From contig JBHGBD010000006.1 in the NCBI GenBank assembly GCA_041946825.1, positions 92,637-156,636 of the forward strand: a stretch of 64,000 bases of DNA. Direction: 5' to 3'. The notes under the pieces were generated by a model, which did no database searches, was not told where the DNA came from, and saw nothing but the letters and a program-made list of their open reading frames with translations. The stretch's first letter is position 1. Every line of letters starts with the position of its first letter. Position numbers and translations under genes: made by a program. Origin of the DNA: CAZTHM01 sp041946825. GTDB lineage: Bacteria > Acidobacteriota > Terriglobia > UBA7540. Below, in pieces: positions 8,832-17,413 of this stretch.

Positions 8832-9218
8832 ATGCAGCGACTTGATAAGCACGCTGGACTGTTCGGCGTCCTCCTCGCCGCCATTTTCCTTATCCATCCT
8901 GCGAGGGCAGTAACGCAAGTTAAGCCGCCGACAGCCGAGGATCAAAAGCATTACATGTGGCTCAGCGGCAAACTCGATGAGGTCTACTCGATTCGGCCCG
9001 GCATGACGAAGGCCGACCTCCTGAAAGTATTCACGGAAGACGGCGGGTTGAAACGCATTCAGCCACAGCGCTTCGTCTTGCGCAGTTGCCATTTGATCAA
9101 GGTGGAGGTCGTGTATGACGTTCCACAAGGGACGCCCGCTTCCGCCCTTCCCCCGGACAACGAACTCAAGATCAAAGCGATTTCCAAACCCTACTTGGAG
9201 CCAATGATTATGGACTGA
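8832..9218 (+). CDS. Small exported protein of unknown function
   Basis: 128 residues from the ATG at 8832 (GGGAG about six bases upstream). A signal peptide is clear: 'MQRLDKHAG', then a hydrophobic core ending 'HPARA'. The mature part contains 'LDEVYSIRPGMTKADLLKVF', a pattern reminiscent of the BamE/SmpA-type small lipoprotein fold ('i-x-pGMtkaeV'), but there is no lipobox cysteine. It sits between leuC and leuD, which are normally adjacent, and is bounded on both sides by inverted heptad repeat tracts, so it may be an insertion into the leu operon. Function not recognised. Confidence 0.65.
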   Translation: MQRLDKHAGLFGVLLAAIFLIHPARAVTQVKPPTAEDQKHYMWLSGKLDEVYSIRPGMTKADLLKVFTEDGGLKRIQPQRFVLRSCHLIKVEVVYDVPQGTPASALPPDNELKIKAISKPYLEPMIMD

Positions 9219-9237
9219 GCCGGCGAACGGCTTTTTG

Positions 9238-9272
9238 CTCGTCACTCGCCACTCGCCACTTGTCACTTTGAG
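9238..9272. repeat. Heptad repeat tract before leuD
   Basis: Five 7-nt units: CTCGTCA, CTCGCCA, CTCGCCA, CTTGTCA, CTTTGAG. They end six bases before the leuD ATG and supply the AGGGA-like ribosome-binding segment. Inverted complement of the tract at 8771-8796. Confidence 0.75.
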
Positions 9273-9277
9273 GGATT

Positions 9278-9919
9278 ATGCAACCATTCATCAAACACAC
9301 GGGCCTCGTCGCCCCGCTCGACCGCGTGAACGTTGACACCGACCAGATGGTGCCCAAGCAATTTCTGAAGTGGGTGACGCGCGAGGGCTACGGGCGCGTG
9401 CTGTTCTACGACTGGCGTTACAAGGACGGCGAGGTTCCCAATCCCGACTTCGTCCTGAATCAGCCCCGCTACAAGGGCGCGTCGGTGCTGCTGGCGCGCG
9501 CCAACTTCGGCTGCGGGTCGAGCCGTGAGCACGCGCCGTGGGCACTGCTCGATTACGGCTTCCGCTCCATCATCGCGCCGAGCTTCGCCGACATCTTCTA
9601 CAACAACTGCTTCAAGAACGGCATCCTGCCGGTTACGCTGCCGGATGCTCAGATGGACGAACTCTTCCGCAAAACCGAAACGGCGCCGGGCTACCGGCTG
9701 ACGGTTGATTTGGAATCGCAAACCATTACGGATGATTCAGGACTCAAAATCTCTTTTCAGGTTGACCCATTCCGCCGCGATTGCCTGCTGAACGGCTGGG
9801 ACGATATCGGGCTGACGCTGCGCTTCGCCGACCGCATCAATGCCTACGAGGCTGCGAATCCGAAGAGCGTGACGCTGTACGAGCCTGTGGACGCGCTGGT
9901 CGCCAAGGGAGGAAAGTGA
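9278..9919 (+). CDS. leuD: 3-isopropylmalate dehydratase small subunit
   Basis: 213 residues, a typical LeuD. It forms the swivelling domain that completes the LeuC active site. Recognisable are 'GLVAPLDRVNVDTDQMVPKQFL' at the N-terminus, the 'NFGCGSSREHAPWAL' motif, 'IIAPSFADIFYNNCFKNGILPV' and 'DPFRRDCLLNGWDDIGLTL' near the C-terminus. The length fits the proteobacterial-type subunit. Separated from leuC by ~490 bp containing an exported-protein gene. Confidence 0.95.
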   Translation: MQPFIKHTGLVAPLDRVNVDTDQMVPKQFLKWVTREGYGRVLFYDWRYKDGEVPNPDFVLNQPRYKGASVLLARANFGCGSSREHAPWALLDYGFRSIIAPSFADIFYNNCFKNGILPVTLPDAQMDELFRKTETAPGYRLTVDLESQTITDDSGLKISFQVDPFRRDCLLNGWDDIGLTLRFADRINAYEAANPKSVTLYEPVDALVAKGGK

Positions 9920-10011
9920 TGGCCTCCGCGCGGTGCGAGATGGGGATTGCCGCTCAAGCCGATCATCCGATTTTCTGATCTACAAATCCCAACACGAGGA
10001 GAAGAGCTTCC

Positions 10012-10287
10012 ATGCCCAAGTTCGTTATTGAGCGCGAAATTCCCGGCGTCGGCAAATTTTCACCTGAGCAGCTTCACGCCATCTCGCAGAAGTCGTGCGG
10101 TGTTTTGAGCAAGCTGGGCCCGCAGATCCAGTGGATCCACAGTTACGTAACGGACAACAAGATCTATTGCGTGTACATCGCGCCCAACGAAGAGATGGTA
10201 CGCGAACATGCGCGCCAGGGCGGCTTCCCCGCCAACAGCGTCTCCCAGGTCAGGTCCACCATCGATCCGACCACCGCCGAAGCGTGA
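10012..10287 (+). CDS. DUF4242 (SCO4226-like) protein
   Basis: 91 residues. 'MPKFVIEREIPGVGKFSPEQL' followed by 'VLSKLGPQIQWIHSYVTDNKIYCVYIAPNEEMVREHARQGGFPANSV' is the typical DUF4242 layout, a ferredoxin-like alpha/beta fold. The Streptomyces relative SCO4226 binds nickel; whether this one does is unknown. A GAGGAGAAG Shine-Dalgarno lies upstream of the ATG. Lies alone downstream of leuD, convergent with the rhomboid gene. Confidence 0.8.
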   Translation: MPKFVIEREIPGVGKFSPEQLHAISQKSCGVLSKLGPQIQWIHSYVTDNKIYCVYIAPNEEMVREHARQGGFPANSVSQVRSTIDPTTAEA

Positions 10288-10297
10288 CGCCGAACGC

Positions 10298-10333
10298 GGA
10301 GGGGCCGTCGCACCGGCCGCGATGGCCCCCTCC
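10298..10333. terminator. GC-rich hairpin between convergent genes
   Basis: GGAGGGGCC at 10298-10306 pairs with GGCCCCCTCC at 10324-10333 (one bulged C) and is followed by CTTTG on the plus strand. It lies between the stops of the DUF4242 and rhomboid genes and could serve both. Confidence 0.5.
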
Positions 10334-10350
10334 TTTGTCGAGGGGATCCC

Positions 10351-11289
10351 TTACCCGATCGGGCGATTCAGCTGCAGAGCCATCAGCGCGAACGAGCCGG
10401 CGATGATAATAACCGCCATCAACGCGAGACCGTTCCAGAGGTTGTCTTCGAAGCGCGTCACGGGCTCGCCTTCGGGAATCGCGTAGCCAAGCGCCGCGCC
10501 CGAAACGAGCCCCCCGAAGTGCGCGGCGTTGTCGGTTCCCATTCCGAACACGCCGCCGAGGATCCCTATCAAGAAGATATAAAACACCCACCGGTATAAC
10601 TGACTCCGATAATCCTTTCCGAGATGACCGTGGTGGTAGCTCGCGCCGATGAGGACGCCGATCAGCCCCAGAACCGCGCCTGACGCCCCAACGGAGAGGC
10701 CGCGATTCCAGAACAGGCTGAACGCGAACCCAATGACGCCGGTGACGAGATAGAACACGATAAACTTTGTGGTCGAGAACAGCGACTCGACCGTCGGGCC
10801 GAGATCGAAAAGGCACCAAAGGTTCAAGCCGATGTGCAGCAAGCCCGCGTGCAGGAACATCGCGGTCACCAGGCGCCACCACTCGCCGTGGGCGACGAGC
10901 GGAGCGAACATCGCGCCCATGCGCACCAGCACCACGCCGTCGATTCCGGTGTCGCCGGCGGGCGACCCCGGTTGGGCGGAGGCTTGCGTCAGGTACCAGC
11001 AGATCCCGTAGACCGCGATATTGGCGGCGACCAGCGCCGAAGTGGCGGTGGAAGGAACAGGAATCAGTCCGCCCAGCACGCGTCCGGGCGTGGTGCCGGC
11101 GCGAGCGCGCGGAGCCTTCACCGAGGCACCGCACAAGGGACAGGAGCTTGCGTTGCGATCGATCAAGCCGCGGCAGTTCGGGCACATGCGATGCGCGGTC
11201 TCGTAGGTTGGCTCCTTGCCCCCCAGGGCCTCGCGCAGGGCCGACTTGAAGCGTTGCCACTTGAACCAGAATCGCGGAGGAAGGCCCAT
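10351..11289 (-). CDS. Rhomboid intramembrane serine protease with N-terminal zinc ribbon
   Basis: 312 residues from the ATG at 11289. Residues 36-53 hold two CxxC knuckles ('CPNC', 'CPLC'), a zinc ribbon. Six or more hydrophobic segments follow. Rhomboid hallmarks are the catalytic Ser203 in 'GASG', His257 in 'AAHFGGLVSGA', and the 'HAGLLHIGLN' loop-helix motif near 147-156. The family cleaves membrane-spanning substrates. The frame stays open to a GTG at 11343, but a TATAAT box on the minus strand at 11324-11329 would place the transcript start downstream of it, favouring 11289. Substrate unknown. Confidence 0.88.
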   Translation of the reverse strand: MGLPPRFWFKWQRFKSALREALGGKEPTYETAHRMCPNCRGLIDRNASSCPLCGASVKAPRARAGTTPGRVLGGLIPVPSTATSALVAANIAVYGICWYLTQASAQPGSPAGDTGIDGVVLVRMGAMFAPLVAHGEWWRLVTAMFLHAGLLHIGLNLWCLFDLGPTVESLFSTTKFIVFYLVTGVIGFAFSLFWNRGLSVGASGAVLGLIGVLIGASYHHGHLGKDYRSQLYRWVFYIFLIGILGGVFGMGTDNAAHFGGLVSGAALGYAIPEGEPVTRFEDNLWNGLALMAVIIIAGSFALMALQLNRPIG

Positions 11290-11323
11290 GGTATTCGCCG
11301 CGCCGGAAAGGGGCGCTCCCATG

Positions 11324-11329
11324 ATTATA
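11324..11329 (-). promoter_or_regulatory. Candidate -10 box for the rhomboid gene
   Basis: A perfect TATAAT on the minus strand, 35 bases before the proposed ATG at 11289. No good -35 box is seen at the usual distance, so it may need an activator or be fortuitous. Confidence 0.3.
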
Positions 11330-11417
11330 GCCGAGGCGCTCACGCCGCCGGGGAATTCGTTTGTTCCCAGCCGCGCGGGCGGCTACAATAGCGGCCAAAT
11401 TCGAGCTGGAGGCGCCC

Positions 11418-11594
11418 GTGAAATTCGAAGATGCCGGACGTGCGATTGACAACCAAGTGACCAAGCTGGCGCAATACCTCGACAAGAAAGTAAAGCCCGC
11501 CACCAAAGAGGAAACCGCCAAGCTGCTTCGCCGCGCTTCGCGCAACCTCGCGAAGATGGCCCGCAGCCTGGAAAAGCCGGAAGGCAAAGCTTGA
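11418..11594 (+). CDS. Small basic helical protein of unknown function
   Basis: 58 residues starting at a GTG preceded by GGAGG (11408-11412) at good spacing. It is entirely helix-favouring and rich in Lys and Arg ('KLAQYLDKKVKPATKEETAKLLRRASRNLAKMARSL'), with no signal peptide or cysteine. Its stop overlaps the TTG start of the RlpA gene, so the two are translationally coupled. Could be a small DNA-binding or scaffolding protein; not recognised. Confidence 0.55.
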   Translation: MKFEDAGRAIDNQVTKLAQYLDKKVKPATKEETAKLLRRASRNLAKMARSLEKPEGKA

Positions 11595-12346
11595 GCCGCG
11601 GCTTCCCTCGGAGCAGGTCGGGATCGCACGCCGCCGCGCTGGCGCTGATCCTCGTGGTTCTCACTGCGGGTTGCGCGCATCGGCGACGCCCGCCGGTGAT
11701 CGTCGCGCGTCCGGCGCCCGTGCCCTCCTCGCCAAGGCCCCGGCCGCCGGCGCCAACCACGCCCGCTCCCGGCCCGAAGGCGGCCCCCATCGTGCAGGGC
11801 GAAACCGGAATCGCTTCGTGGTACGGGCATCCGTTCCACGGACGCCGAACCGCGAACGGCGAGGTCTACAACATGCATGAGATGACGGCGGCGCACCGGA
11901 CGCTGCCTTTCAATACCATGGTGCGTGTTCACAATCTTGAAAACGGCCGCTCGGTCGATGTGCGCATCAACGACCGGGGACCATTCGTCGAAGGGCGCAT
12001 CATCGATCTTTCGTTCGCTTCGGCGCAGGCCATGGGCATGCCCGGCACGTCGCTCGTGCGCCTGGAGATTCTGGGCGCCAGTTCGCCCGCCGCCTTAGAG
12101 CCGGGACCCGGAGTCTTCGGCGTGCAGGTCGGCGCGTTCCAGGACAGAACGAACGCCGAGCGGCTGAAGCAATCCATCGCGCAGCGCTTCGGCCCGGTGA
12201 GTATTCAAACCTTCGACCGCGGCGACGCCATCTTCTACCGGGTGCGCGTGGGCCGCGAGAGCACGGAAGAGAAAGCGGACGACCTCGCGCGCCAGTTGCG
12301 CGAGGCGGGATTCGCGATTGAAACGTTTGTTGTGAGGCTCGACTAG
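11591..12346 (+). CDS. rlpA: RlpA-family lipoprotein with SPOR domain
   Basis: 251 residues. A lipoprotein signal ends at 'LTAGC' (Cys28), followed by a Pro-rich linker. The double-psi beta-barrel (about 74-160) carries 'GIASWYG', 'TANGEVY', 'AAHRTLP' and 'VRINDRGPF', the RlpA signature. A C-terminal SPOR domain (about 173-250, 'FGVQVGAFQD...') binds denuded septal glycan. RlpA proteins cleave or bind naked glycan strands at division sites. The start is a TTG overlapping the stop of the upstream small gene. A second, SPOR-less RlpA-like protein lies at 39568-40035. Confidence 0.9.
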   Translation: MSRGFPRSRSGSHAAALALILVVLTAGCAHRRRPPVIVARPAPVPSSPRPRPPAPTTPAPGPKAAPIVQGETGIASWYGHPFHGRRTANGEVYNMHEMTAAHRTLPFNTMVRVHNLENGRSVDVRINDRGPFVEGRIIDLSFASAQAMGMPGTSLVRLEILGASSPAALEPGPGVFGVQVGAFQDRTNAERLKQSIAQRFGPVSIQTFDRGDAIFYRVRVGRESTEEKADDLARQLREAGFAIETFVVRLD

Positions 12347-12347
12347 G

Positions 12348-12375
12348 AGCTATCAGCCGTCAGCTATCAGCTTTG
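12348..12375. repeat. Heptad repeat tract at the RlpA/HIT gene junction
   Basis: Four 7-nt units: AGCTATC, AGCCGTC, AGCTATC, AGCTTTG. The tract spans the whole gap after the rlpA stop and runs into the proposed TTG start of the HIT gene. Same AGCNNTC-type consensus as 48688-48715. Confidence 0.75.
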
Positions 12376-12744
12376 AGCAAGCCGGAGACTCGAGTGGCTT
12401 TCGAAAAGTGTTTGTTCTGTCGTATCGTCGGCCGGACAGCACCGGCGAAAGTTATCTACGAGGACGAGCAGGTTGTCGCCATCGAAGACATCCATCCTCA
12501 GGCGCCGGTCCATCTCCTGGTGATTCCGCGCAAGCATGTTTCCTCCCTCAAGGAAGCCCAGCCCGAGGATGAAATGTTGCTGGGGCATCTCTTCTTGGTG
12601 ACGGCGAAGCTGGCAAACGAGCGTGGACTGGATTCCAGAGGTTACCGGACCGTCGTCAATACCGGATCATTGGCAGGGCAATCGGTCTTTCACCTTCACG
12701 TCCACCTGCTGGGCGGACGCGCCTTCCACTGGCCGCCGGGATGA
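12373..12744 (+). CDS. HIT-family nucleotide hydrolase/transferase
   Basis: About 123 residues. An N-terminal zinc pair 'CLFCR' and the C-terminal histidine triad 'HLHVHLLGG' identify the HINT/HIT branch, which hydrolyses nucleoside 5'-phosphoramidates such as AMP-lysine. 'IEDIHPQAPVHLLVIPRKHV' matches the substrate-binding strand. The start is uncertain: a TTG at 12373 falls inside the heptad tract, while a GTG at 12394 ('VAFEKCLF') gives a product without repeat-coded residues. Confidence 0.9.
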   Translation: MSKPETRVAFEKCLFCRIVGRTAPAKVIYEDEQVVAIEDIHPQAPVHLLVIPRKHVSSLKEAQPEDEMLLGHLFLVTAKLANERGLDSRGYRTVVNTGSLAGQSVFHLHVHLLGGRAFHWPPG

Positions 12745-12745
12745 G

Positions 12746-12812
<67 letters not shown>

Positions 12813-12844
12813 GGGACGGGCGACGAGCCACTCACAACCAGGCA

Positions 12845-15319
12845 TTAACGTACGACGGCGAGGATCCTCTCCTCATCGATGGCGAGGCGCGAGGGTTTGA
12901 CGGTGGTGGTGAACTGAAACCGGCCGCCGCTTTCGCTCACCGGGACCCAGTTCAATTCGGGCTTGCGGCCTGATTCATATATTAGTAATATAGGTACAGG
13001 CATTTCAAAGTCGCGACCTACTCCGGCCTGCTCGATGACGCCCTGGGTCACGAACTTCTTCGGCCCCAGGCGCCGCACCGAGTAATCGACCGCATACTCG
13101 GGAACGCCGGTACCGAAAATCCAGTCGTTGAAAAACCAATCCAGGCGGTGGTTGCGCTCGATATCCATCTCCGGAGTCATGTACTTTTCGGCGTGGCGGA
13201 TGAAATCCCGGGTGGAAGGGTTTTCGCCGCGGTAAGCCTCCAGGAAATCGCGCAGCATCTTAAAGAAGCGTTCGTCCGACCCGGTCTTCGGATCGCTCAT
13301 CAAGGCGCGAAGCATGTGGATGGCCCAGAGCGATTTCTTATAGACGATATTCGCGTAGCCGTCCGGATTGAGGGAATTGGTGAGGCGCTGGCCGAGCCAG
13401 ACAGGGCCCCCGGATTCGATCGTGTCGCCCTTTTCGGTTTTGGCGAGCAGGTCCTGCTTATAGACGCGCAGCAGTTCGCGGAATCTCCGGTCGCCGTCCT
13501 TACCCCGCGCCATGTGGAGCGCCGCCGCGTAACTCGAAAAGCCCTCGGAAATCCACTGGTCGTGGTAAGTCAGCCAGCCCGAACTGTTGCCCCACCACTG
13601 GTGGGCAATCTCGTGCGCGACCGCCAGGTCGTTCGACAGCTCCTCAGCCTTCCCGCCCAGGCCCATGTCTGACCGCGCCGACTTGGGGAGGAAGGTCAGC
13701 GTCGGGAGATAGACCAGGGCCGGCCAACCCTGGCCGAAGTGTCCGGGCGCCTGGGAGATCGCCAGACGGGGATAGGGAAAGGGCCCGAACAACGACTCGA
13801 AGTGCTGAACGGCGTCGGAGGCAACCTCAGCGATCCGGTCGAGCAACGCCGCCGGGGCGAGCGGCTCGACTACCTTGGGGATCACTTGAATGGGAATGCC
13901 TCCCTGGGGCGGCCGGGTGAGGATCAACTCCCCTGCCGGTTGAGTGGCGGCATGGCGGCTTTCCAGCGCCTCCTCGGCTTCCTGAGTCGCGTACACTTCC
14001 AGGGTCGTCCCGCCGGCGCGCAGGCTGCGCAAGTCGTATTTGCCCAGATTGAATCCCGCCACCGGAATCCCCACCCGCGAAACCCAGCGGCTGTGCTTCC
14101 AGCCCGCCTCGGAGGTCTCTTCCACGCGGTCGCCGGTGGCCACCAAGGTCAACGGCTCAGGAAAACGGAAGGTCAGATCGAAGAAGGCCCGGGGGGAGAT
14201 GCCGCGGTTCGGATACCAGCTTCCACGCTCGCCGACCTTCAGCACGCCATTGCCCACGTCGGTGATGACATTGCCCTGGTAAGCGAAGGTCAGGCGGTAA
14301 CGCTCGCCGGCCGGATGCGCGACGGGCAGGACAACAATGATCCAGTCGTTCCCGCGCAGCGCAACTTCCGATTCTTCCAGGGATTGGTTTTGAAAGAACC
14401 GGAGGGCCCTCCCGGCCGCGTCTCGCACCTCGCTCGCTTTGAGGAGGCGCGACAATTCAAAGGCCAGGAGGCGGTCGGAAGCGGAGCGCGATTCCAGCTC
14501 CAACTCCGCACGCCCTTCGAGGCTGTGATCGATGGCGATGCGCGTGTCGAGCTTGTAGGAAAGGACACGAGCCGGGCCGGTCATCAGGCCCAGGGGGTCC
14601 TTTTGGCTGCGCAGGCTGGGGAAGGAGCACCAGACGTCGGAGAAAGGCCGGCCGCCGGCCCGGCGCACGGCGCCGACTCGCACGGCCTCCGACAGGCGCT
14701 CGTCCACTTCCACCTGGAACACTCCCAGTTCCTTGCCCTCGACATAGGTATGAAAGGAGGGCTCATCCCGCCGCCCGAGAAAGTCCATCAGCATGCGCGT
14801 CGAGTATTCGGGATTGAGCCGCCGCACAATGGGATTCCATTGCGCGGCAAAACCCGTGGGCTGGTTGGGGTCGTCAGGATCGGGACGCCGCGCCTTGGCT
14901 TTCAGCTCCTGCGCCGACTGGTCGGTGAAACGCATGTAGATCAGCCGGAACTGCTCTTCCAGGATGGGGGCTCCGGTAAAGCGGGCCAGGCTGCGCTTCT
15001 CCACCGGGTCAGCCGGGATCATCAGCACCTCGCCTTCGCCGGAAAATACCGCGCCGGTGATTTCGCCATTTACGGGTGCAAAGAACCCGATGGTGCCGCG
15101 GTTAAAATAAAGATTTACCCGGTCACGCGTGATTTGTGCGTCGCGCAGAAGATAGACTTCACCGGGATCGATCTGGACCTCGTTGAGCCTGGTAAGCAAC
15201 TCCCCCGGGTCGTCGGTTGATTGCGCGCGGAGCAGTCCAGACCCCAGCAAGGCCGCACAGACCCCCAGCCCGAGACTCGTTGAGGTTCGGATGTTCCGTT
15301 TAAGGTGTTTCGCTTTCAT
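12845..15319 (-). CDS. Exported M1-family aminopeptidase-like metalloprotease
   Basis: 824 residues with a signal peptide (about 1-32, 'GLGVCAALLGSGLLRAQ'). The zinc site 'HEIAHQWWG' spans residues 569-577, and the third ligand Glu592 lies in 'ISEGFSSY', the HExxH-x18-E spacing of gluzincins of family M1. A catalytic-domain Tyr is plausible in 'GYANIVYKKS'. The ~400-residue N-terminal part is less conserved and likely beta-rich. Such proteins act in the periplasm or outside the cell on peptides. Transcribed divergently from the TPR protease gene. Confidence 0.88.
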   Translation of the reverse strand: MKAKHLKRNIRTSTSLGLGVCAALLGSGLLRAQSTDDPGELLTRLNEVQIDPGEVYLLRDAQITRDRVNLYFNRGTIGFFAPVNGEITGAVFSGEGEVLMIPADPVEKRSLARFTGAPILEEQFRLIYMRFTDQSAQELKAKARRPDPDDPNQPTGFAAQWNPIVRRLNPEYSTRMLMDFLGRRDEPSFHTYVEGKELGVFQVEVDERLSEAVRVGAVRRAGGRPFSDVWCSFPSLRSQKDPLGLMTGPARVLSYKLDTRIAIDHSLEGRAELELESRSASDRLLAFELSRLLKASEVRDAAGRALRFFQNQSLEESEVALRGNDWIIVVLPVAHPAGERYRLTFAYQGNVITDVGNGVLKVGERGSWYPNRGISPRAFFDLTFRFPEPLTLVATGDRVEETSEAGWKHSRWVSRVGIPVAGFNLGKYDLRSLRAGGTTLEVYATQEAEEALESRHAATQPAGELILTRPPQGGIPIQVIPKVVEPLAPAALLDRIAEVASDAVQHFESLFGPFPYPRLAISQAPGHFGQGWPALVYLPTLTFLPKSARSDMGLGGKAEELSNDLAVAHEIAHQWWGNSSGWLTYHDQWISEGFSSYAAALHMARGKDGDRRFRELLRVYKQDLLAKTEKGDTIESGGPVWLGQRLTNSLNPDGYANIVYKKSLWAIHMLRALMSDPKTGSDERFFKMLRDFLEAYRGENPSTRDFIRHAEKYMTPEMDIERNHRLDWFFNDWIFGTGVPEYAVDYSVRRLGPKKFVTQGVIEQAGVGRDFEMPVPILLIYESGRKPELNWVPVSESGGRFQFTTTVKPSRLAIDEERILAVVR

Positions 15320-15763
15320 GATGCCGCTTCCCGTTATTCGCCACGCTCCCGCTGCAGTCCGCCGCCGGCGCGCCTAGCGGAAGCCCTACTGTAATCTCTC
15401 GCGCGGGATTGTCAACTCGACAATCCGCCCGCAATCGCGAACGTCGACGGGGCTTCGAACTTCCGGAGTAATCCTGACGGATTGTCCGAACGGGGGGCGT
15501 CCGGCCGTCACAAATCTTGGTATCCGTATCGCTGTTGAGATCCGGGGGCCGTAAAGCGAGAAACCCGCCTTTCGCCAGAAAGCCGGTCGCTGAACCCTTT
15601 GCGCTTAATCTAGGCTACTACTATAGCATATTTTCGGCCGCCTGTCAAACCAACCGTGTCTTCTTCCACCGGCGGAGCACGAACCCGGCCCGGCGGGCCG
15701 AGCGGGGAGCCGGCGGGCCTTCCTCGACGCCACCCCGCGCGCCGGTGTATCATCGCTCGCAGG
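15320..15763. promoter_or_regulatory. Divergent intergenic region with candidate plus-strand promoter
   Basis: About 440 bp between two divergent protease-type genes. TTGCGC at 15599-15604, a 17-nt spacer and TATAGC at 15622-15627 could drive the gene at 15764 with a ~130-nt leader. Nothing else recognised. Frames extending the downstream gene back to 15656 look like leader DNA. Confidence 0.35.
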
Positions 15764-17248
15764 ATGCAGGGCGGCGTTCAAGCGGGATACGGCAGGTGGT
15801 GCGGATTGCGAACCCCGCTGCTTTGCTGCTTCGCTCTCGCCCTCGCCCCGCCCGGCCTTCTCGCCGACACCATCTATCTGAAGAACGGGCGCAAGATTGT
15901 CGCCGCGGTGTCGCGCGAAGATGCCCGGCAAATCTATCTTGTCCGGGAAGGCGGCGAGTACGCGCTGCCGCGGTCGCTGGTCGAGCGGGTCGAGAAATCG
16001 CCTCCCCCCGATGCCCAGGAACAGGGCGAAGAATCGCCCGCGGCCCCCGAGGCGCCTCGTGACCTGCCCCTGCCTCCCCCGCCGGCAGCCGAAGAGCCCT
16101 CCGCCACGCCGGTCATCCGCGACGGCATCATTGATGAAGGCTATTTGCGCCAGCTTGATGACGAATTCAGCCGCAATCCCACGGCGGAGAACCGGCAGCG
16201 CCTGAAGGAGGGCTACCGCGAGGCGGCGATCTTCCAGGTGAAGAAGGGCGACGCGGAGGCCGCCATTGAACGCTACCGCCATGTCCTCCGCTCCGTTCCT
16301 CATGACCGGAGCACCACGCTGGCGCTGGGCTATCTGCTGGTGACGCAAAACCATTTTCTCGAAGCCATGGATCTGCTCCTGCCCGAGACCGATCGCAAGC
16401 CGCGCTCGGCGGACGTGCACGTGCTGCTGGGCTCGGCGTTCTACGGGATGGAGAACCTCGACCAGGCCATCGCCGAGTGGAACAAAGCGCTCGACATCCA
16501 GGACAACCCCAAAGTCCGCGAGGCCATCGCCAAGGCGGAGCGCGAGCGCGACACCACCAGCGCCTACATGGAGTTGCGCAGCGACCACTTTCTGCTGCGC
16601 TACGAAGGGCGCGAGGTCGAAGCGCTTTCTTCCGACGTTCTGCGGAAGCTGGAAGTGGATTTCCGCGAGCTGGTGCTGGATCTCGATTACACGCCGCGCG
16701 AGACGATTGTGGTGCTTCTCTACCCCAACCAGGCGTTTCGCGATATCGCGCGCTCGCCGAGCTGGGCGGGGGCGGTGAACGACGGCAAGATTCGCGTTCC
16801 CGTCTCCGGCCTGAGCGCCATGACGCCGGACCTGGCGCGCGTGTTGCGCCACGAATTGACGCATTCATTTGTCCGGCAGATTACCCTCGGCCGTTGCCCC
16901 GCGTGGTTCAATGAAGGCCTGGCGCAGCTCGAAGAGGGCGCCACAACGACCAGCCTGGGCACGTCCCTGGCGCGCGCCTTCGAAGGCGGACACCTGCCTC
17001 CCTTTTCTGCTCTCGAGGGAACATTCATGAACCTGCCCGGCGATCAGGTCGGCCTGGCATACGCCAAGTCGCTCGCCGCGCTGGAATACCTGCGCGACAC
17101 CTACGGGATGACGGAGGTTCGCCGTCTGCTCAAAGCTCTGCCCGGCAATACCGACATTAACGCCCTGCTGCAGGATGAGCTTCGCCTCCCCTATGCAGCA
17201 TTCGAGCAGGAAGTCGCCAATTACATTGTCAAGAGGTACGGGGCGTGA
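15764..17248 (+). CDS. Exported TPR protein with peptidase-MA-like domain
   Basis: About 494 residues from the ATG at 15764; the longer frame from 15656 lacks a signal-like N-terminus. A signal peptide ends near 'LLA-DTIYLKNGRKI', a short beta-domain common in acidobacterial proteins. Helical TPR-like repeats follow (about 150-260). The C-terminal domain has 'HELTH' at 363-367 and Glu384 in 'FNEGLAQ', a HExxH...E zinc site of the peptidase MA type. Predicted periplasmic metallopeptidase; substrate unknown. A repetitive palindromic module starts just after the stop. Confidence 0.8.
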   Translation: MQGGVQAGYGRWCGLRTPLLCCFALALAPPGLLADTIYLKNGRKIVAAVSREDARQIYLVREGGEYALPRSLVERVEKSPPPDAQEQGEESPAAPEAPRDLPLPPPPAAEEPSATPVIRDGIIDEGYLRQLDDEFSRNPTAENRQRLKEGYREAAIFQVKKGDAEAAIERYRHVLRSVPHDRSTTLALGYLLVTQNHFLEAMDLLLPETDRKPRSADVHVLLGSAFYGMENLDQAIAEWNKALDIQDNPKVREAIAKAERERDTTSAYMELRSDHFLLRYEGREVEALSSDVLRKLEVDFRELVLDLDYTPRETIVVLLYPNQAFRDIARSPSWAGAVNDGKIRVPVSGLSAMTPDLARVLRHELTHSFVRQITLGRCPAWFNEGLAQLEEGATTTSLGTSLARAFEGGHLPPFSALEGTFMNLPGDQVGLAYAKSLAALEYLRDTYGMTEVRRLLKALPGNTDINALLQDELRLPYAAFEQEVANYIVKRYGA

Positions 17249-17255
17249 TTTCGGG

Positions 17256-17399
17256 ATGTCATCCTGAGCGAAGCGAGGGATCCTTTTCATTTCGCACTGG
17301 ATGCTTACCCCGCGAATCCCGCGGGCTGGGAAACGCCGAGATCCTTCATCGTCCCGGCAAAGGGCGTCGGTCCCGCTCAGAGCGGGGTCAGGATGACAT
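17256..17399. repeat. REP/BIME-like palindromic module
   Basis: Bounded by ATGTCATCCT (17256-17265) and its exact complement AGGATGACAT (17390-17399), with internal palindromes including the Ser/Ala-type 'CCCGCTCAGAGCGGG' stem. It fills the gap between convergent genes. The last 31 bases (17368-17398) recur with three mismatches at 58897-58927. Confidence 0.75.
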
Positions 17400-17413
17400 G
17401 CTTCGGATGCCTC

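Noticed and set aside
7344..9266. 640-codon minus-strand frame opposite leuC
   Set aside because: leuC has all catalytic residues on the plus strand; the antisense product has no recognisable motif.
10250..11932. 560-codon minus-strand frame spanning rhomboid and small genes
   Set aside because: Arg-rich low-complexity product in a shifted frame of the rhomboid gene.
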